Shown here in pieces: positions 33,801 through 42,720 of a stretch of DNA of 64,000 nucleotides. The stretch's first letter is position 1. The number at the start of each line of letters is the position of its first letter. The stretch lies in the NCBI GenBank assembly GCA_949152475.1, contig OX424564.1, forward strand, positions 31,308,165-31,372,164, in the 5' to 3' direction. The notes under the pieces were generated by a model. That model made no database searches. It saw only the letters and a list, made by a program, of their open reading frames with translations, and was not told where the DNA came from. The DNA comes from Terebella lapidaria. Its lineage: Eukaryota > Annelida > Polychaeta > Terebellida > Terebellidae. The translations under genes and the position numbers were made by a program.

Positions 33801-33930
33801 AGTTTAGAATCTTTAACTTTGAAGTGTGCTTGTCTCTTTGTATTTGAGTACATGTATTCATGTATACATGCTCATTGCTTTTAATATCACGAGCTGACAA
33901 ACTGATATATCCATTCTCTTTGCATTTCAA
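30859..33930 (-). CDS. Mab-21 domain protein, copy 2, C-terminally truncated
   Basis: The frame is open for 1023 codons and is closely similar to copy 1. The catalytic signature is kept: GSLGDGT, then FDIDILVLMD with the D-x-D pair, then ADIVFTWRCPFWP with the third Asp. It differs by a run of about 17 DESEAS/DDSEAS hexapeptides placed just before the domain, and by a one-base deletion near 30868 that ends the protein at SLRDI. The whole Mab-21 fold and most of the helical region remain, so the product could still work. The true start is probably the Met in FEEMKK, because the upstream frame is not shared with copy 1. It may be a functional paralogue or a pseudogene in its first stages. Confidence 0.75.
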   Translation of the reverse strand: MKCKENGYISLSARDIKSNEHVYMNTCTQIQRDKHTSKLKILNWWFEEMKKSDMDHPIRPRNDLVSRTLLCQFSFLLSHLYPQWCMLGWREDVRKAVIHCSQQVSRKCIAMLTASDESEASDESEASDDSEASDDSEASDESEASDDSDASDDSEASDESEASDESEASDDSEASDESETSDESEASDESEASDDSEASDESEASDDSEASDESEGDESGASDESDDTSDLLNYILLEDFCIAGSLGDGTNRPDVKLRDNHDTLSDIPESFDIDILVLMDSPPFADFSVKTLGHHPGYFDTPNRTFNLVLFFLKMCRHHSPYVDDYCSEIHPITSLQHGPAVNAVCSNSIMHGIMADIVFTWRCPFWPDESLAWFERESFTNWPAPDMRKDIFNTGCHFVMASHELSENQFNELRYSYVLVEKTLISSLSIAQKQCFVTFKLLVKNMLPEDSNVTSYCLKTTLFWTLERVPQRIWDDTIDGLAVGFLELLNTLIHFLTDFNIPQYFSPENNLIAHKDRNSIRSELRKLMEVRRNPAMAFFKFDNKYQLAKMNDLLSLPHKTMVQKTRVANKLQTTLHRTSMDCSSVMRDTMSVQQCLAMQQKDVQAHFVEKIKEQSIDGAIGSLESILFYGPDFGSFDTDMLNFLLRYTRYHQHAHSDEELTFLAVLSCVVFMTRGSAGDGEHLVDEAFRLALEKTKSAQCIAHYTMFLVCTERLNDAAELLSEHGFWDVGIARVSMGADVISMVNKVMHHEEISYENATAVMRMLKCIRHSQEFPKQNPLEETLSSKRAAGVLLYLSIFANMSLILRGTSDKLKSYIDCKTSESEDCPTSTLPEVNLEDKPSTTFSVVNGSQLASEPFCLFLYYRFIQACAKLEVVDAVSIKDICDILLVDTIVITDPLLVGCGFINLTHLKDVFKTLLPDKTSDGNFREYSSVLDIAGQILKDLMAFVMEPTITAVFDNIQYLKKVAGQEGILTSFFGRPFTDEAAVQNIMRQAGLDLSDNNATDSSLEVLSALLESLRDI
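33248..33600 (-). repeat. In-frame 18-bp minisatellite (Asp/Glu/Ser repeats)
   Basis: About 17 copies of an 18-bp unit (GATTCGTCTGACGCTTCT on the plus strand, with GAATCA variants) encode DESEAS or DDSEAS hexapeptides in copy 2. Copy 1 has about two units at the same place (around 25022-25066), so the expansion postdates the duplication or copy 1 contracted. Frames on the plus strand here are shadows. Confidence 0.9.
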
Positions 33931-33990
33931 ACATCAAATAATTTCAAACCAGTTCATATACTGCGGTAAAAAGTTGACTGGAGCAACTAT

Positions 33991-34874
33991 ATATATAGAA
34001 AGACTCAGTATATATCGAATACTGATGTCGTATCTCATACATTGCCAGCAGTACATGCTCACAGGCTTAATTGTTGAACACACAAACAATTAACGGTATT
34101 ATTATGATTGTCATGGGCTCTGCTGCCCGTTGGCTAAACAATATGTTATGAGATAAGAGTTCTAATTGGTCCTTATCAATCTTAGCTCGACCGTATATAG
34201 CACGATAGCACTGTGCTAGTAAGCAAGTTCAACTTGGAAATACATGTACTTCCTTTTATTTGCACGATAGTTATCCTCTATTATCAAAATAGTTTATCGA
34301 GGCATGGCTCACGACTAGGTGTTGGCGCGAATGAGAATGATGTTTTTCCACGTCTTCTTTCACACAACTAACGTCCTGGCAAATCCCAATGCACGCTGCA
34401 GTAGTCCTTCACAATACCACAAGGCATCTTTTACTTTCATCAATTTATCCTTTATCCTTTTTTTTTACTTTCATCAATTTTTAAAAAAATATTTATTGCA
34501 AGAAATGTACATGTATTTTCTAACCTCATACCTAGTGCATTCTTTATCTTGTATTTTCAATCTGGTAAACACTGTGATCCAGAACAAAAAACCCAGCGCC
34601 AAATTGTGCCAACAATAAATTTATAATTTATATTTTCAAATTTGAAACCTCAACAACACACAATAGCAGATACATGAAACTTTACAATTGTGATGTATTT
34701 TTGCTTCAGGAACAAATACGAACCTTTACCGGATCGTAATGTCTCGATTGTTGTACAAACTGACTCGTACTCACAGGACTAAATTTCACAACCACGTTTA
34801 TTGCTCTAACAGGGCGAATCTTCGATGAGTCTTTCACACACACAACGATTTGTCCTTTCACTCAACGATTATAC
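33991..34874. other. Spacer, nothing coding
   Basis: The block 34026-34095 matches 27085-27150, the outer edge of the segmental duplication. The rest to 34874 is AT-rich with a T-run at about 34459-34466. No gene or repeat is recognised. Confidence 0.6.
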
Positions 34875-35434
34875 TCTGATTTTTCTAACTCGTTTACACT
34901 GTTTTTCTCTGATATTTTTGCGATGCTAAATGCTATCATTCTATAATTTGGCATACTTCACTTGGGAGTCAAACGGCAATTATGAACCAAATTTCAGACT
35001 TCTATCGCGAAAATTGGAAAAGTTGGCAATCTACCTCAATGTTAAATTTAGCCCTGTCATTTATTTTCTGAGTCCGCACACAATTTTGTGCATTTGCTCG
35101 GTTTTGTAGCGGTGCAATCTTTTAAAATAAACATGTTTGTGTAGAATACATCCCAATGTGTCTTCTCGTCCCAAATTACAAGAATACTTCGAATCCTAGT
35201 GGATATAAACAAGACTAAATCCTCGAAAATGCTCATATTCTCAAGATCCCGTTTTCACCTAAAATTCAACATTGGGTTAGATTGCCAAATTCTTCAATTT
35301 TTGTGATAGAAGTCTGAAATTTGGTAGAAAATTGCCGTTTGACTCCTGAGTGAAGTATGCGAAGTTATAGAAAGATAACATGTAGCATCGCAAAGTTATC
35401 AGAGAAAAACAGTGTAAACGAGTTGAAAAAATCA
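34875..35434. mobile_element. Long inverted-repeat (foldback or MITE) element
   Basis: The arms 34875-35050 and 35260-35434 are inverted copies of about 175 bp with high similarity (for example GGAGTCAAACGGCAAT and TTTCAGACTTCTATC in the left arm, complements in the right). The loop is about 210 bp. No coding capacity is seen. The ends are not crisply defined, so the target duplication is unknown. Confidence 0.75.
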
Positions 35435-35516
35435 ATAGTATCCCCCAATATGTCCAGCTATCTTCTATAAGTCCTATGTATCCTGAACTGTTCTTTACAA
35501 TACTCCTCTCGTTTAT

Positions 35517-35875
35517 CATTTCACAATTTGGCCTGATCCTATATTTCCAAGATGGCTGACAACGTGGCCATCTTGCTCGAACCAGCAACTTCTTACAATA
35601 TGCATAACTAGCTGTCTAATGAACAAGAACGTCGTGGGAGGGGAATTATTAGGTGTCACGTGGTGCGAATGATGAGTCGTGATTGGTTGCTGTATGTAGA
35701 GCGTGAGCTGTTGCTAAGGAAATGGTGGAGCACTTGCATGAAAATGTATACTGTGGGCAGAAAGTGTCGCAATGTTGTATAAGTCTGTGACGTGTCGGTG
35801 TGTGTATGTTTGCGTGAATGCGGGTGGAGTTAGGTTTTGGGGGAGTGAAACCTGAAAAATATACTACAACTAGAC
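35517..35875 (-). repeat. Dispersed repeat, second copy at 61742-62040
   Basis: This is a repeat of about 360 bp running from CACAATTTGGCCTGATCC to AAATATACTACA. It matches 61742-62040 closely (shared AAGATGGCTGACAACGTGGC and AATATGCATAACTAGCTGTC). On the minus strand it begins TGTAGTATATTTT. The other copy abuts a Ty3/Gypsy fossil, so it may be a solo LTR of that family; that is an inference. Confidence 0.7.
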
Positions 35876-36164
35876 GCTTCCGGTCGCCTACGACCGCTTG
35901 GGTGTATCCCCCGTGGTCCCATCACCCCTGTCGCCCCAAATACTACTGATAAGCGTGAAAAACTAGAGCAAGGGCTCAAATGATTACCAGAGAAATGTAA
36001 AATCCTAACATGCTCAAGCCAAAACTGTTTTTTTTCCCCACAAAAATTGCTGCATTGACCTTTCAAAGTCATTGAAGGTCAAATTCAAGGTCACCACTGA
36101 AATCAGTGCATATGAATTTCCTTTTCAACATGTTCGATAAGATATCGAAATTACAGCCAGATCA

Positions 36165-36318
36165 AAGTTTTCTTCAAAAGTTATATTTCAACTCAGAATA
36201 TTTGACAAACTTGGTTTCAAGTTGAAAATCAAAGCAAAAGTTGATCAAAACTGCATTTCAAGATGACAAAATTGGAGCCAATTCAAACTTTTTACCGTAA
36301 GTTATATTTTAACTCATA
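36165..36318. repeat. 121-bp tandem array, left part
   Basis: These are units of a 121-bp tandem repeat (ACAAACTTGGTTTCAAGTTG, AACTGCATTTCAAGATGAC, GGAGCCA). They continue at 41056-41410 on the other side of the LINE, so the LINE lies inside the array. The left part ends in the target duplication AACTCATA (36311-36318). Confidence 0.85.
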
Positions 36319-36502
36319 AGGTCATGAGGTCATAAGTAGTTTATTCACCCAACATAAACATATTTACATGGGTGGGGAAATGAAACCACAAGGCTTATTT
36401 TTCCCCTAAAATATTGACATAATTAAAATACATACATATATATTTCAAACCTAACCATCATAGAACAACACACAATTTTGTAATAATTGACATGAAACAC
36501 AG

Positions 36503-36802
36503 CTATGTGATATTTTGACAAGTGATCAGGTGGTTTTTCAGTTTTGATTTGAAAGCATATAGTGTTCTACTCCCTCTGATATTACTTGGAATGTTATTCC
36601 AGATCTTTGGACCATGTATTTTCACATTGAAAGAAGATATTAAAGATCTACACTCATTTGACCTATAGTTGCTTTTTTGTCTTGTATCGTACATGTGATT
36701 GAAGTCATTTCTTGAAAAAAAATGCAGAATAAAACATTGGCAGTTTATTCTGACTAAACTTGAACATAAGTATACCCGTAAAATATGAATACAACGAATC
36801 AA
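36503..36802 (-). pseudogene. LINE ORF2 C-terminal domain remnant
   Basis: The encoded stretch (YDTRQKSNYRSNECRSL, then GPKIWNNIPSNIRGS and FKSKLKNHLI) is the typical C-terminus of CR1/Jockey-type ORF2 proteins. It lies in a different frame from the RT part at 36705-37559 and is joined to it after loss of roughly a hundred residues. Confidence 0.8.
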
Positions 36803-37559
36803 ACTTGATGTTTCTGAAATGGGAAACCCAGTTCAATTTGTCGTCTATCATGACGCCTAAAAATTTTGTTTCATGGGTTATTTCTATTCGATTACCACTG
36901 ATAAACATGTCCTTATTGTTTCGAAAGAGTCGACTTCTAGGTGAAAATATCATACATTTAGTTTTACTCACATTCAATGAAAGCTTATTCACCTTGAACC
37001 ATTCATCAATTTTTATGACCTCGCGATTCATGGCATTGATGGCATCGTCGAGTGTAGTATTTGAGGAGAATATATTCGTATCATCGGCGTACAAGATCAT
37101 ATACAAGAGATCAGAAATGTTAACAATATCATTAATATAAACGCTAAACAGTAATGGTCCGAGTATGCTGCCTTGCGGCACCCCACATTTAATATCACAA
37201 TTCTCTGATTTGGTGTTGTTGAAATATACGTACTGTTTTCTGTCGGAGAGATAATTTTTTATCAATCCATATGCATTTCCCCTTATCCCATAATGATGAA
37301 GTTTGGTGAGTAAGATATGGTGATCCAGCGTATCAAACGCTTTCGACAAATCAATGAAGAGTCCCACCGTATATTTATTTGCTTCCATTGCAGAATACAA
37401 GAGATCAGAAATGTTAACAATATCATTAATATAAACGATAAACAGTAATGGTCCGAGTATGCTGCCTTGCGGCACCCCACATTTAATATCACAATTCTCT
37501 GATTTGGTGTTGTTGAAATATACGTACTGTTTTCTGTCGGAGAGATAATTTTTTATCAA
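36705..37559 (-). pseudogene. LINE reverse transcriptase, catalytic part
   Basis: The frame of 284 codons continues ORF2 beyond its internal stop. It holds RT motifs GVPQGSILGPLLF and YADDTNIF, the latter being the catalytic Asp-Asp box, and then KFLGVMIDDKLNW. A block of about 98 codons around FIDLSKAFDTLDHH and GVPQGSILGP is duplicated in tandem (294-bp period, 37102 and 37396), so the RT palm is partly repeated. Confidence 0.88.
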
Positions 37560-37562
37560 TCC

Positions 37563-39731
37563 TTATGCATTTCCCCTTATCCCATAATGATGAAGTTTGG
37601 TGAGTAAGATATGGTGATCCAGCGTATCAAACGCTTTCGACAAATCAATGAAGAGTCCCACCGTATATTTATTTGCTTCCATTGCAGAATGCAGTAAATG
37701 GAGGGCCATGTAAGAAGACTTCCCTTTCTGAAATCCAAACTGGAAATCATTGATAATGTTGTGCTTTTCGAAAAAAAATATCATGCGATTATATACAATT
37801 TTTTCAAATATTTTAGATATGACGGGTAAAACAGATACTGGACGATAGTTTTTCATTTCGTCCGTAGCACCAGTTTTGAAAATAGGAATTACTTTTGCTA
37901 TTTTCAGCTCATTCGGAAAAATTCCATCTCTAAGTGCTAAGTTGCAGATATGTTCTATCTGTCGTAGTACTGCCGTAGAGACAGATTTTAGGATTTTAGA
38001 ATTTAACCCATCCCAACCGAATGCTGTTGACTTCAATTGTCCTATGATTTTCTGAATTTCATGTTCCGTTACTGGCGTGAGGAAAATCGATTCAGGATAC
38101 TCCCCCCGCAAATAGTCAGCGGGGCATTTTGTTTGAGTTGGTATTTTTTCGGCCAATGATTTGCCGATATTTGAGAAGTATTTATTAAAATTATCCACAA
38201 TTTCGGATTTATCGAAAATATGCGAGATTCCAATTTTGAATCGAGATTGGCAAAGTGTATCTCTTGTTTTGTTAATAATTTTATTTAGGACTGACCATGT
38301 TTTTCGTAAGTATGACCTATTGGAATCAAGAAGTGCTTTATAATGACTCCTTTCAGCGATACGCAGCAAGTGATTCAGTTTGTTTTTATATTTTTTGTAC
38401 AGCTGTGTACAGAAGCGACCATCAAGTGTATCACTGTAGAGTCTGTTTTTATTCTTTATTGAGGTTATCAACCCTCGGCTGAGCCACGGCTTAGGCATTC
38501 CCGAAGTTTTTTTTCGTTTCACATTGGTTATAGGCATAACGTCATCAAGCAAGTTGAGAATTGTTTCAGAAAATGCTGTATATGCTGATTGTGCATCATC
38601 GCACCCTATAACATGGTCCCAATTTGCTGCCGTCAAACGTTCAGACAAGGTTTCGAGCTCTTGCTCAGTAATAATTCGCTTACGTACTCCAGCATTTTCA
38701 GTCTGAAGAACACTGCCGAGACATATGTGGAAAATTGGGAAATGATCGGTAATATCGGTCAAACAAATCCCGTTTAGGGCAATATCAAAATTCAGATTGT
38801 TAGTGAAAATATTATCGATACAGGTAGCCGTTTTTTCGGTCACCCTGGTTGGTCGATTGATCATTGGCACAAAATGGTTGCTGAACATCAGATCTACAAA
38901 ATCTCCCGTCATATTATTTGCATTTGATTTGATAAGATCGATGTTGGGTGGTCTATAGATTGTCCCAACTAGTATTTTTTTGTTATCGCTGTCCACAAGC
39001 TCCACGAATACTCTTTCAATGTCATGTTCCGAGAGAGTCAAATCATTTCGCTTTTCATATATAATAAACTCCCTTAAAAATACAGATACACCACCTCCGA
39101 TTCGATCACTACGATAATTAAAAACATGATTATATCCATCGATACCAGTTACATCCGTTGGCTCACTGATCCAGTTTTCAGTTAAAGATATTACATCAAA
39201 CGACATGTCTATACCGCTCAAAAAATTAACCAGATGCGACACATTTTTGTTCAGACTTCTAATGTTCTGATGCATAAAGGACAACTTTGGTGTGGCAGTA
39301 ACACGTTCATTAATAGCGGTGTTTAACTGTTCCGGCAAATAGTAATCACAAGTATTTATACTACTTTGCACAATATTAAAATAATTATCATCTGGATTAA
39401 TGTCAGTCAAAGGTGAATGACTTTCGAACTCCATCTCATCAAATGGATTAAAATACAGGTCTTTAAAATTCAGTGGCGTCAAAGCAACATTTCCTAATAT
39501 CTGCATGTATTGGTGCTCATCGGTTATATGGTTGAAAGGCAGTTCACACGAGCAGACATGACAGAACCAATCTAACTTGTTGTGGTTTGACATTTTCCGA
39601 AAATCATTCTTGGTTATTTGAATACACTGACTGTGATAATAATCAGAGCACAATGAACATTGTAAGAAGTACACACTTTTGTTGTTAATTATTTCGAGAC
39701 AGGACTTGCAAGTTTTAACATAGTCAGCCAT
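37563..39731 (-). pseudogene. LINE ORF2: PHD-like finger, endonuclease, RT start
   Basis: The open frame has 722 codons. The N-terminus carries a PHD-like zinc finger (CKSCLEIINNKSVYFLQCSLC, with a later HSQC and WFCHVC). An apurinic-type endonuclease follows (FMHQNIRSLNKN, LTENWI, VGTIYRPP, DHFPIFH), then the first RT blocks (AKVIPIFKTG, NYRPVSVLPVISKIFEKI, FQFGFQKGKSS). It ends at a stop where the neighbouring duplicate has a Tyr codon. PHD fingers at this place are known in some CR1-like LINEs and may guide chromatin targeting. Confidence 0.9.
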
Positions 39732-39782
39732 GTTTCGGCAAATTGTATAGATCTACCATGATCAGAGTACTTTAGTTGAGAG

Positions 39783-41114
39783 TCATTCACAATCTGGTTG
39801 TTCCACAGTAAATGTCGACCCTTGGGCCGCCGTGCTGCGTGTGCTCCTGTTGTTGATTTTTTTGTCAGATTTCTTGTCTGATTTCTTGTCTTTTGACGGC
39901 AGTTGAGGCTTGTTCCGACAGGATGAAGATGACGCTAGGGACGAATCTCGAAGTTTCATCAGCATGGCGCCTAGCATGTTATCACCGGGCCAGTAGGACT
40001 TACGGCAGTACATAGTGTCCACTGAGTCTAGCCCGGACCCCCAGTCGTATTCACCCTTCACGGTCTCCACGATCGTCTTTTTCTCTGTGTTTGCGAGGGC
40101 CTCACGGAATTCTGGGCATTGCTCCAGTTTCGCGGTTAGCACCTGAGCCATGACCTCGGTCTTTTGTGTTTTGTCCCACGAAGGATCGTACCTTAGGAGA
40201 TGAGTCTTTCGTTTGGCTTCGAGTGGCGTCTTCGCTTTCAGGATCTCGTTGGCGACATCCATGTGTCCACGTCTGACAGCCTTGGAGTATTGGTAAGCGT
40301 GCTCTGCTGAGACGAACGTCATGCCAAATACATTCAGTTCACAGGTGTAGAAGTTGGAGAGGTTGTTATCTCTCCCCTGCACACAGACGATGTCAGGCAG
40401 CGGTTGAGCGAGAGACGCCGGGCAGATGTCGTCGCCTGGAGTATGTCCTGGAGCCCTACATCGATTGCAGGCGGATTCATTTTTGCATCTGGAGCTGGTG
40501 TGTCCTCGCTGATAACATCGGGTACACATCATCGGAGGGCTTGGCTGTCCGTCATGAAATATACGAACGACTGTGCCTCCTATGGATGCCTTCTTTGGTA
40601 GAGGCGTCTTTGGCGGATCTGCAAAGATGATCCTGTCTCCATTGTAGCAGTCGGTTCGAAGATGGGTGATAGGATCACGAAGTTTTCCATACTGGATCCC
40701 GTTCCTGATATTTATGCCTTGTTCCATCAGAAAAGACTTCAGCGATTCGTTCCCTCTCGATAGTGGCAAATCTTTCACTGTTATTCTGGTCGTCACGTCG
40801 TCAGGGCATTGCGAGCCAGTTCTGAATGGGTTTTCTGCATAAACTGGCACGCTTTTATTGTCGACTTGGAGTGTACAGGAGAGTAACTTAATAGCTCTCA
40901 CTTCTTTGTGTTTCAGGTATACGCGCCATAGTCCGTTGATTTTCTGTAAACCAGTTATATTGCTTTGTCCAGCGATCTGACCGAGGTACTTGTAAAGCTG
41001 AAAGTCAGAAAGCTGCTTAGGCAAATCTGAGTTCTTGAGAAATACAGGGAAATACAACTCATAATATGTGCCAAACTTGGTTTCGAGTTGAAATTCAAAG
41101 TAAAAGTTGACCAA
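39783..41114 (-). CDS. LINE ORF1 with zinc knuckles and a NADAR/YbiA-like domain
   Basis: The open frame has about 443 codons. The first 20 or so come from the host array because the LINE is 5'-truncated, and there is no ATG at this place. Residues 21-180 look like an RNA-binding Gag-like ORF1 region. Two zinc knuckles follow: CTRCYQRGHTSSRC (197-210), a CX2CX4HX4C type, and CNRCRAPGHTPGDDIC (216-231). Residues about 248-392 match the NADAR (YbiA, DUF1768) fold: NLSNFYTCELNVFG, FVSAEHAYQYSKA with the conserved Glu-His and Gln, YDWGSG, and DNMLGAMLMKLRD. A Lys/Ser-rich tail closes it (DKKSDKKSDKK). NADAR proteins are N-glycosidases acting on riboflavin intermediates or ADP-ribosylated nucleic acid or protein. 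Its role in a LINE is unknown. Confidence 0.85.
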   Translation of the reverse strand: MVNFYFEFQLETKFGTYYELYFPVFLKNSDLPKQLSDFQLYKYLGQIAGQSNITGLQKINGLWRVYLKHKEVRAIKLLSCTLQVDNKSVPVYAENPFRTGSQCPDDVTTRITVKDLPLSRGNESLKSFLMEQGINIRNGIQYGKLRDPITHLRTDCYNGDRIIFADPPKTPLPKKASIGGTVVRIFHDGQPSPPMMCTRCYQRGHTSSRCKNESACNRCRAPGHTPGDDICPASLAQPLPDIVCVQGRDNNLSNFYTCELNVFGMTFVSAEHAYQYSKAVRRGHMDVANEILKAKTPLEAKRKTHLLRYDPSWDKTQKTEVMAQVLTAKLEQCPEFREALANTEKKTIVETVKGEYDWGSGLDSVDTMYCRKSYWPGDNMLGAMLMKLRDSSLASSSSCRNKPQLPSKDKKSDKKSDKKINNRSTRSTAAQGSTFTVEQPDCE

Positions 41115-41420
41115 AACTGCATTTCAAGATGACGAAATCGGAGCCAGATTGAACTTTTCACCATAAGTTATATCTTAACTCATAATATGTGCCAAACTTG
41201 ATTTCAAGCTGAAATTCAAAGTAAAAGTTGACCAAAACTGCATTTCCAGATGACAAAATTGGAGCCAGATAGAACTTTTCACCATAAGTTGGTTTTTTTA
41301 ACTCATATTATGTGCCAAACTTGGTTTCAAACTGAAATTCAAAGTAAAAGTTGACCAAAAACGAATTTCAAGATGACGAAATTGGAGCCAGATCGAACTT
41401 TCACCGCAAGTTATAATTTA
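41056..41420. repeat. 121-bp tandem array, right part
   Basis: Three units of 121-122 bp start at about 41056, 41177 and 41299 (AACTCATAATATGTGCCAAA, then AAGTTGACCAAAACTGCATT). This is the continuation of 36165-36318 across the LINE insertion. Confidence 0.9.
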
Positions 41421-41735
41421 TTCATTAATATCAATGATACTACACCATAAAATCACTACTGGACACAACCTTTTCTTCATTGATCCCAATAATAAATGTC
41501 CCTTACCTGAACTATTTTTATTGTGCTCAGTAATAGACCTAACCATTAACTAGCAATACTAATGTTAACTTATTCACGAATATCAATGGTACTGCAGCCA
41601 TAAAGTCAGTACTGGACACAACCTTTACCTTGTTGAGCCCAATAATAAATGTTTCTTTGCCTAACTATTCTTACTGTGGCCAGTAATAAACTTAACTTGT
41701 AAACTAATGTTAAACTATTCAAATTTATGTTAACT
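41420..41735. repeat. About 155-bp direct duplication
   Basis: Two diverged copies in tandem are recognisable by AATATCAATG, then ACTGGACACAACCTTT and CCCAATAATAAATGT. No coding sequence is seen. Confidence 0.7.
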
Positions 41736-41750
41736 TATTCAGTAGAAGCA

Positions 41751-42042
41751 GAGAGTATAGAACAGAGAGGTTTCACTCTGCAAATTTCTATTGTCTACCA
41801 TTTTGTCTCATGGAGACCTGTAATCCTGGTGGCTGGATGCGGTGTTGTAGTTTGTCGTCCTCAGGGACGATTGTGAATTACGACATTACGTTTTGCTAAC
41901 ATATTATTTCATTCATAAATTCATGTCGTAGTAATAATAGTAAACACTTTCATTCATAAGGCGCATCCGTCCGCCAGGAGTGCCACCAGTTCAAAATACA
42001 AAATGGTGCCAGTGGAGTGACACCTCTCTGTTCTACACTCTC
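41751..42042. mobile_element. 292-bp MITE with terminal inverted repeats
   Basis: The left end GAGAGTATAGAACAGAGAGG and the right end (complement of the same with one or two mismatches, TCTCTGTTCTACACTCTC) form TIRs of about 28 bp. An internal dyad around TTACGACAT and ATGTCGTA adds to the foldback character. No clear target duplication was found. Confidence 0.7.
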
Positions 42043-42720
42043 TGGTAAAAGTGATCTCTCAATCAACTTGAATGATCAGAGATCTCAAACTGGATATTTG
42101 ACATTGTTGTAATAAGTTATCTCATGAACTTATTAATATTTATTCAATCTTTCCAAAAAACAATAGGTTTCGTGCTTGAGCATTGCTGAACGAGCCTGTT
42201 CAATATTGTAATGATTCCTGTAAAATTACAACTTCTAGAGCGTTCACAAGCCATGGGTGGCGACGATCGTAAATCCATAGTATCCTCCAAACTTTGTTCG
42301 GGGGATACAATTACACCCCTTCGTCCGGCTATGCCCTCGTAGTCGACCCTTCCCCAAAACCTAAATCCAATATAAAATCCTAACAAAAAGAAGCTAAAAG
42401 TCCTGCAAGGTCTACCCACACACTCGCCACGCAAAACAATGAGAAAAGAACTACAATAAGAATGATTCCTTAACTAGTCAAATATATCGTCAGTGTCGGT
42501 CCGTCGAGCTAAGATGAACGAAGTACATATATAACACAAGCACAGAACATATCAGAGATGAATGAAATCATAATAATACTGATTAGAATATATGCTTACT
42601 CAACACCACATTCAACCGAACGGGAATCTCACACGAATCGTAAAACATATCGATATGGCAAACAGCATGATTAGTCATTCAATACGATCACGACCTAAAT
42701 CGCCAAATTTAACTAGACCA
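42043..42720. other. No gene seen
   Basis: AT-rich sequence, with a moderately GC-rich stretch at 42240-42360. No protein, RNA or repeat could be recognised. Confidence 0.5.

Larger units (their letters stand above)
28763..33990 (-). repeat. Segmental duplication, right copy
   Basis: This is the right copy of the Mab-21 duplication, about 5.2 kb, aligned with 20405-25443 in direct orientation. The main differences from the left copy are the absence of the 20727 MITE, an insertion-type difference at about 29725-29775, lost sequence near 30660 and the expanded 18-bp repeat at 33260-33590. Confidence 0.9.
36319..41055 (-). mobile_element. CR1/Jockey-group LINE with NADAR-domain ORF1
   Basis: This LINE of about 4.7 kb lies on the minus strand, flanked by the 8-bp direct repeat AACTCATA (36311-36318 and 41056-41063). 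Its 5' end is slightly truncated, because ORF1 reads into the host array without an ATG. ORF1 (to 39783) and ORF2 (from 39731) are about 50 bp apart. The 3' tail ends in ATGACCTC-type 8-bp repeats, as CR1-type elements often do. The copy is inactive: ORF2 has a stop, a 294-bp internal tandem duplication, a lost segment after the RT core and a frameshift before the C-terminus. CR1, L2 and Jockey membership cannot be separated by eye. Confidence 0.88.

Noticed and set aside
40955-41164. Alternative ATG frame at the LINE 5' end
   Set aside because: It starts in the 121-bp array and overlaps ORF1 out of frame; it lacks any domain.
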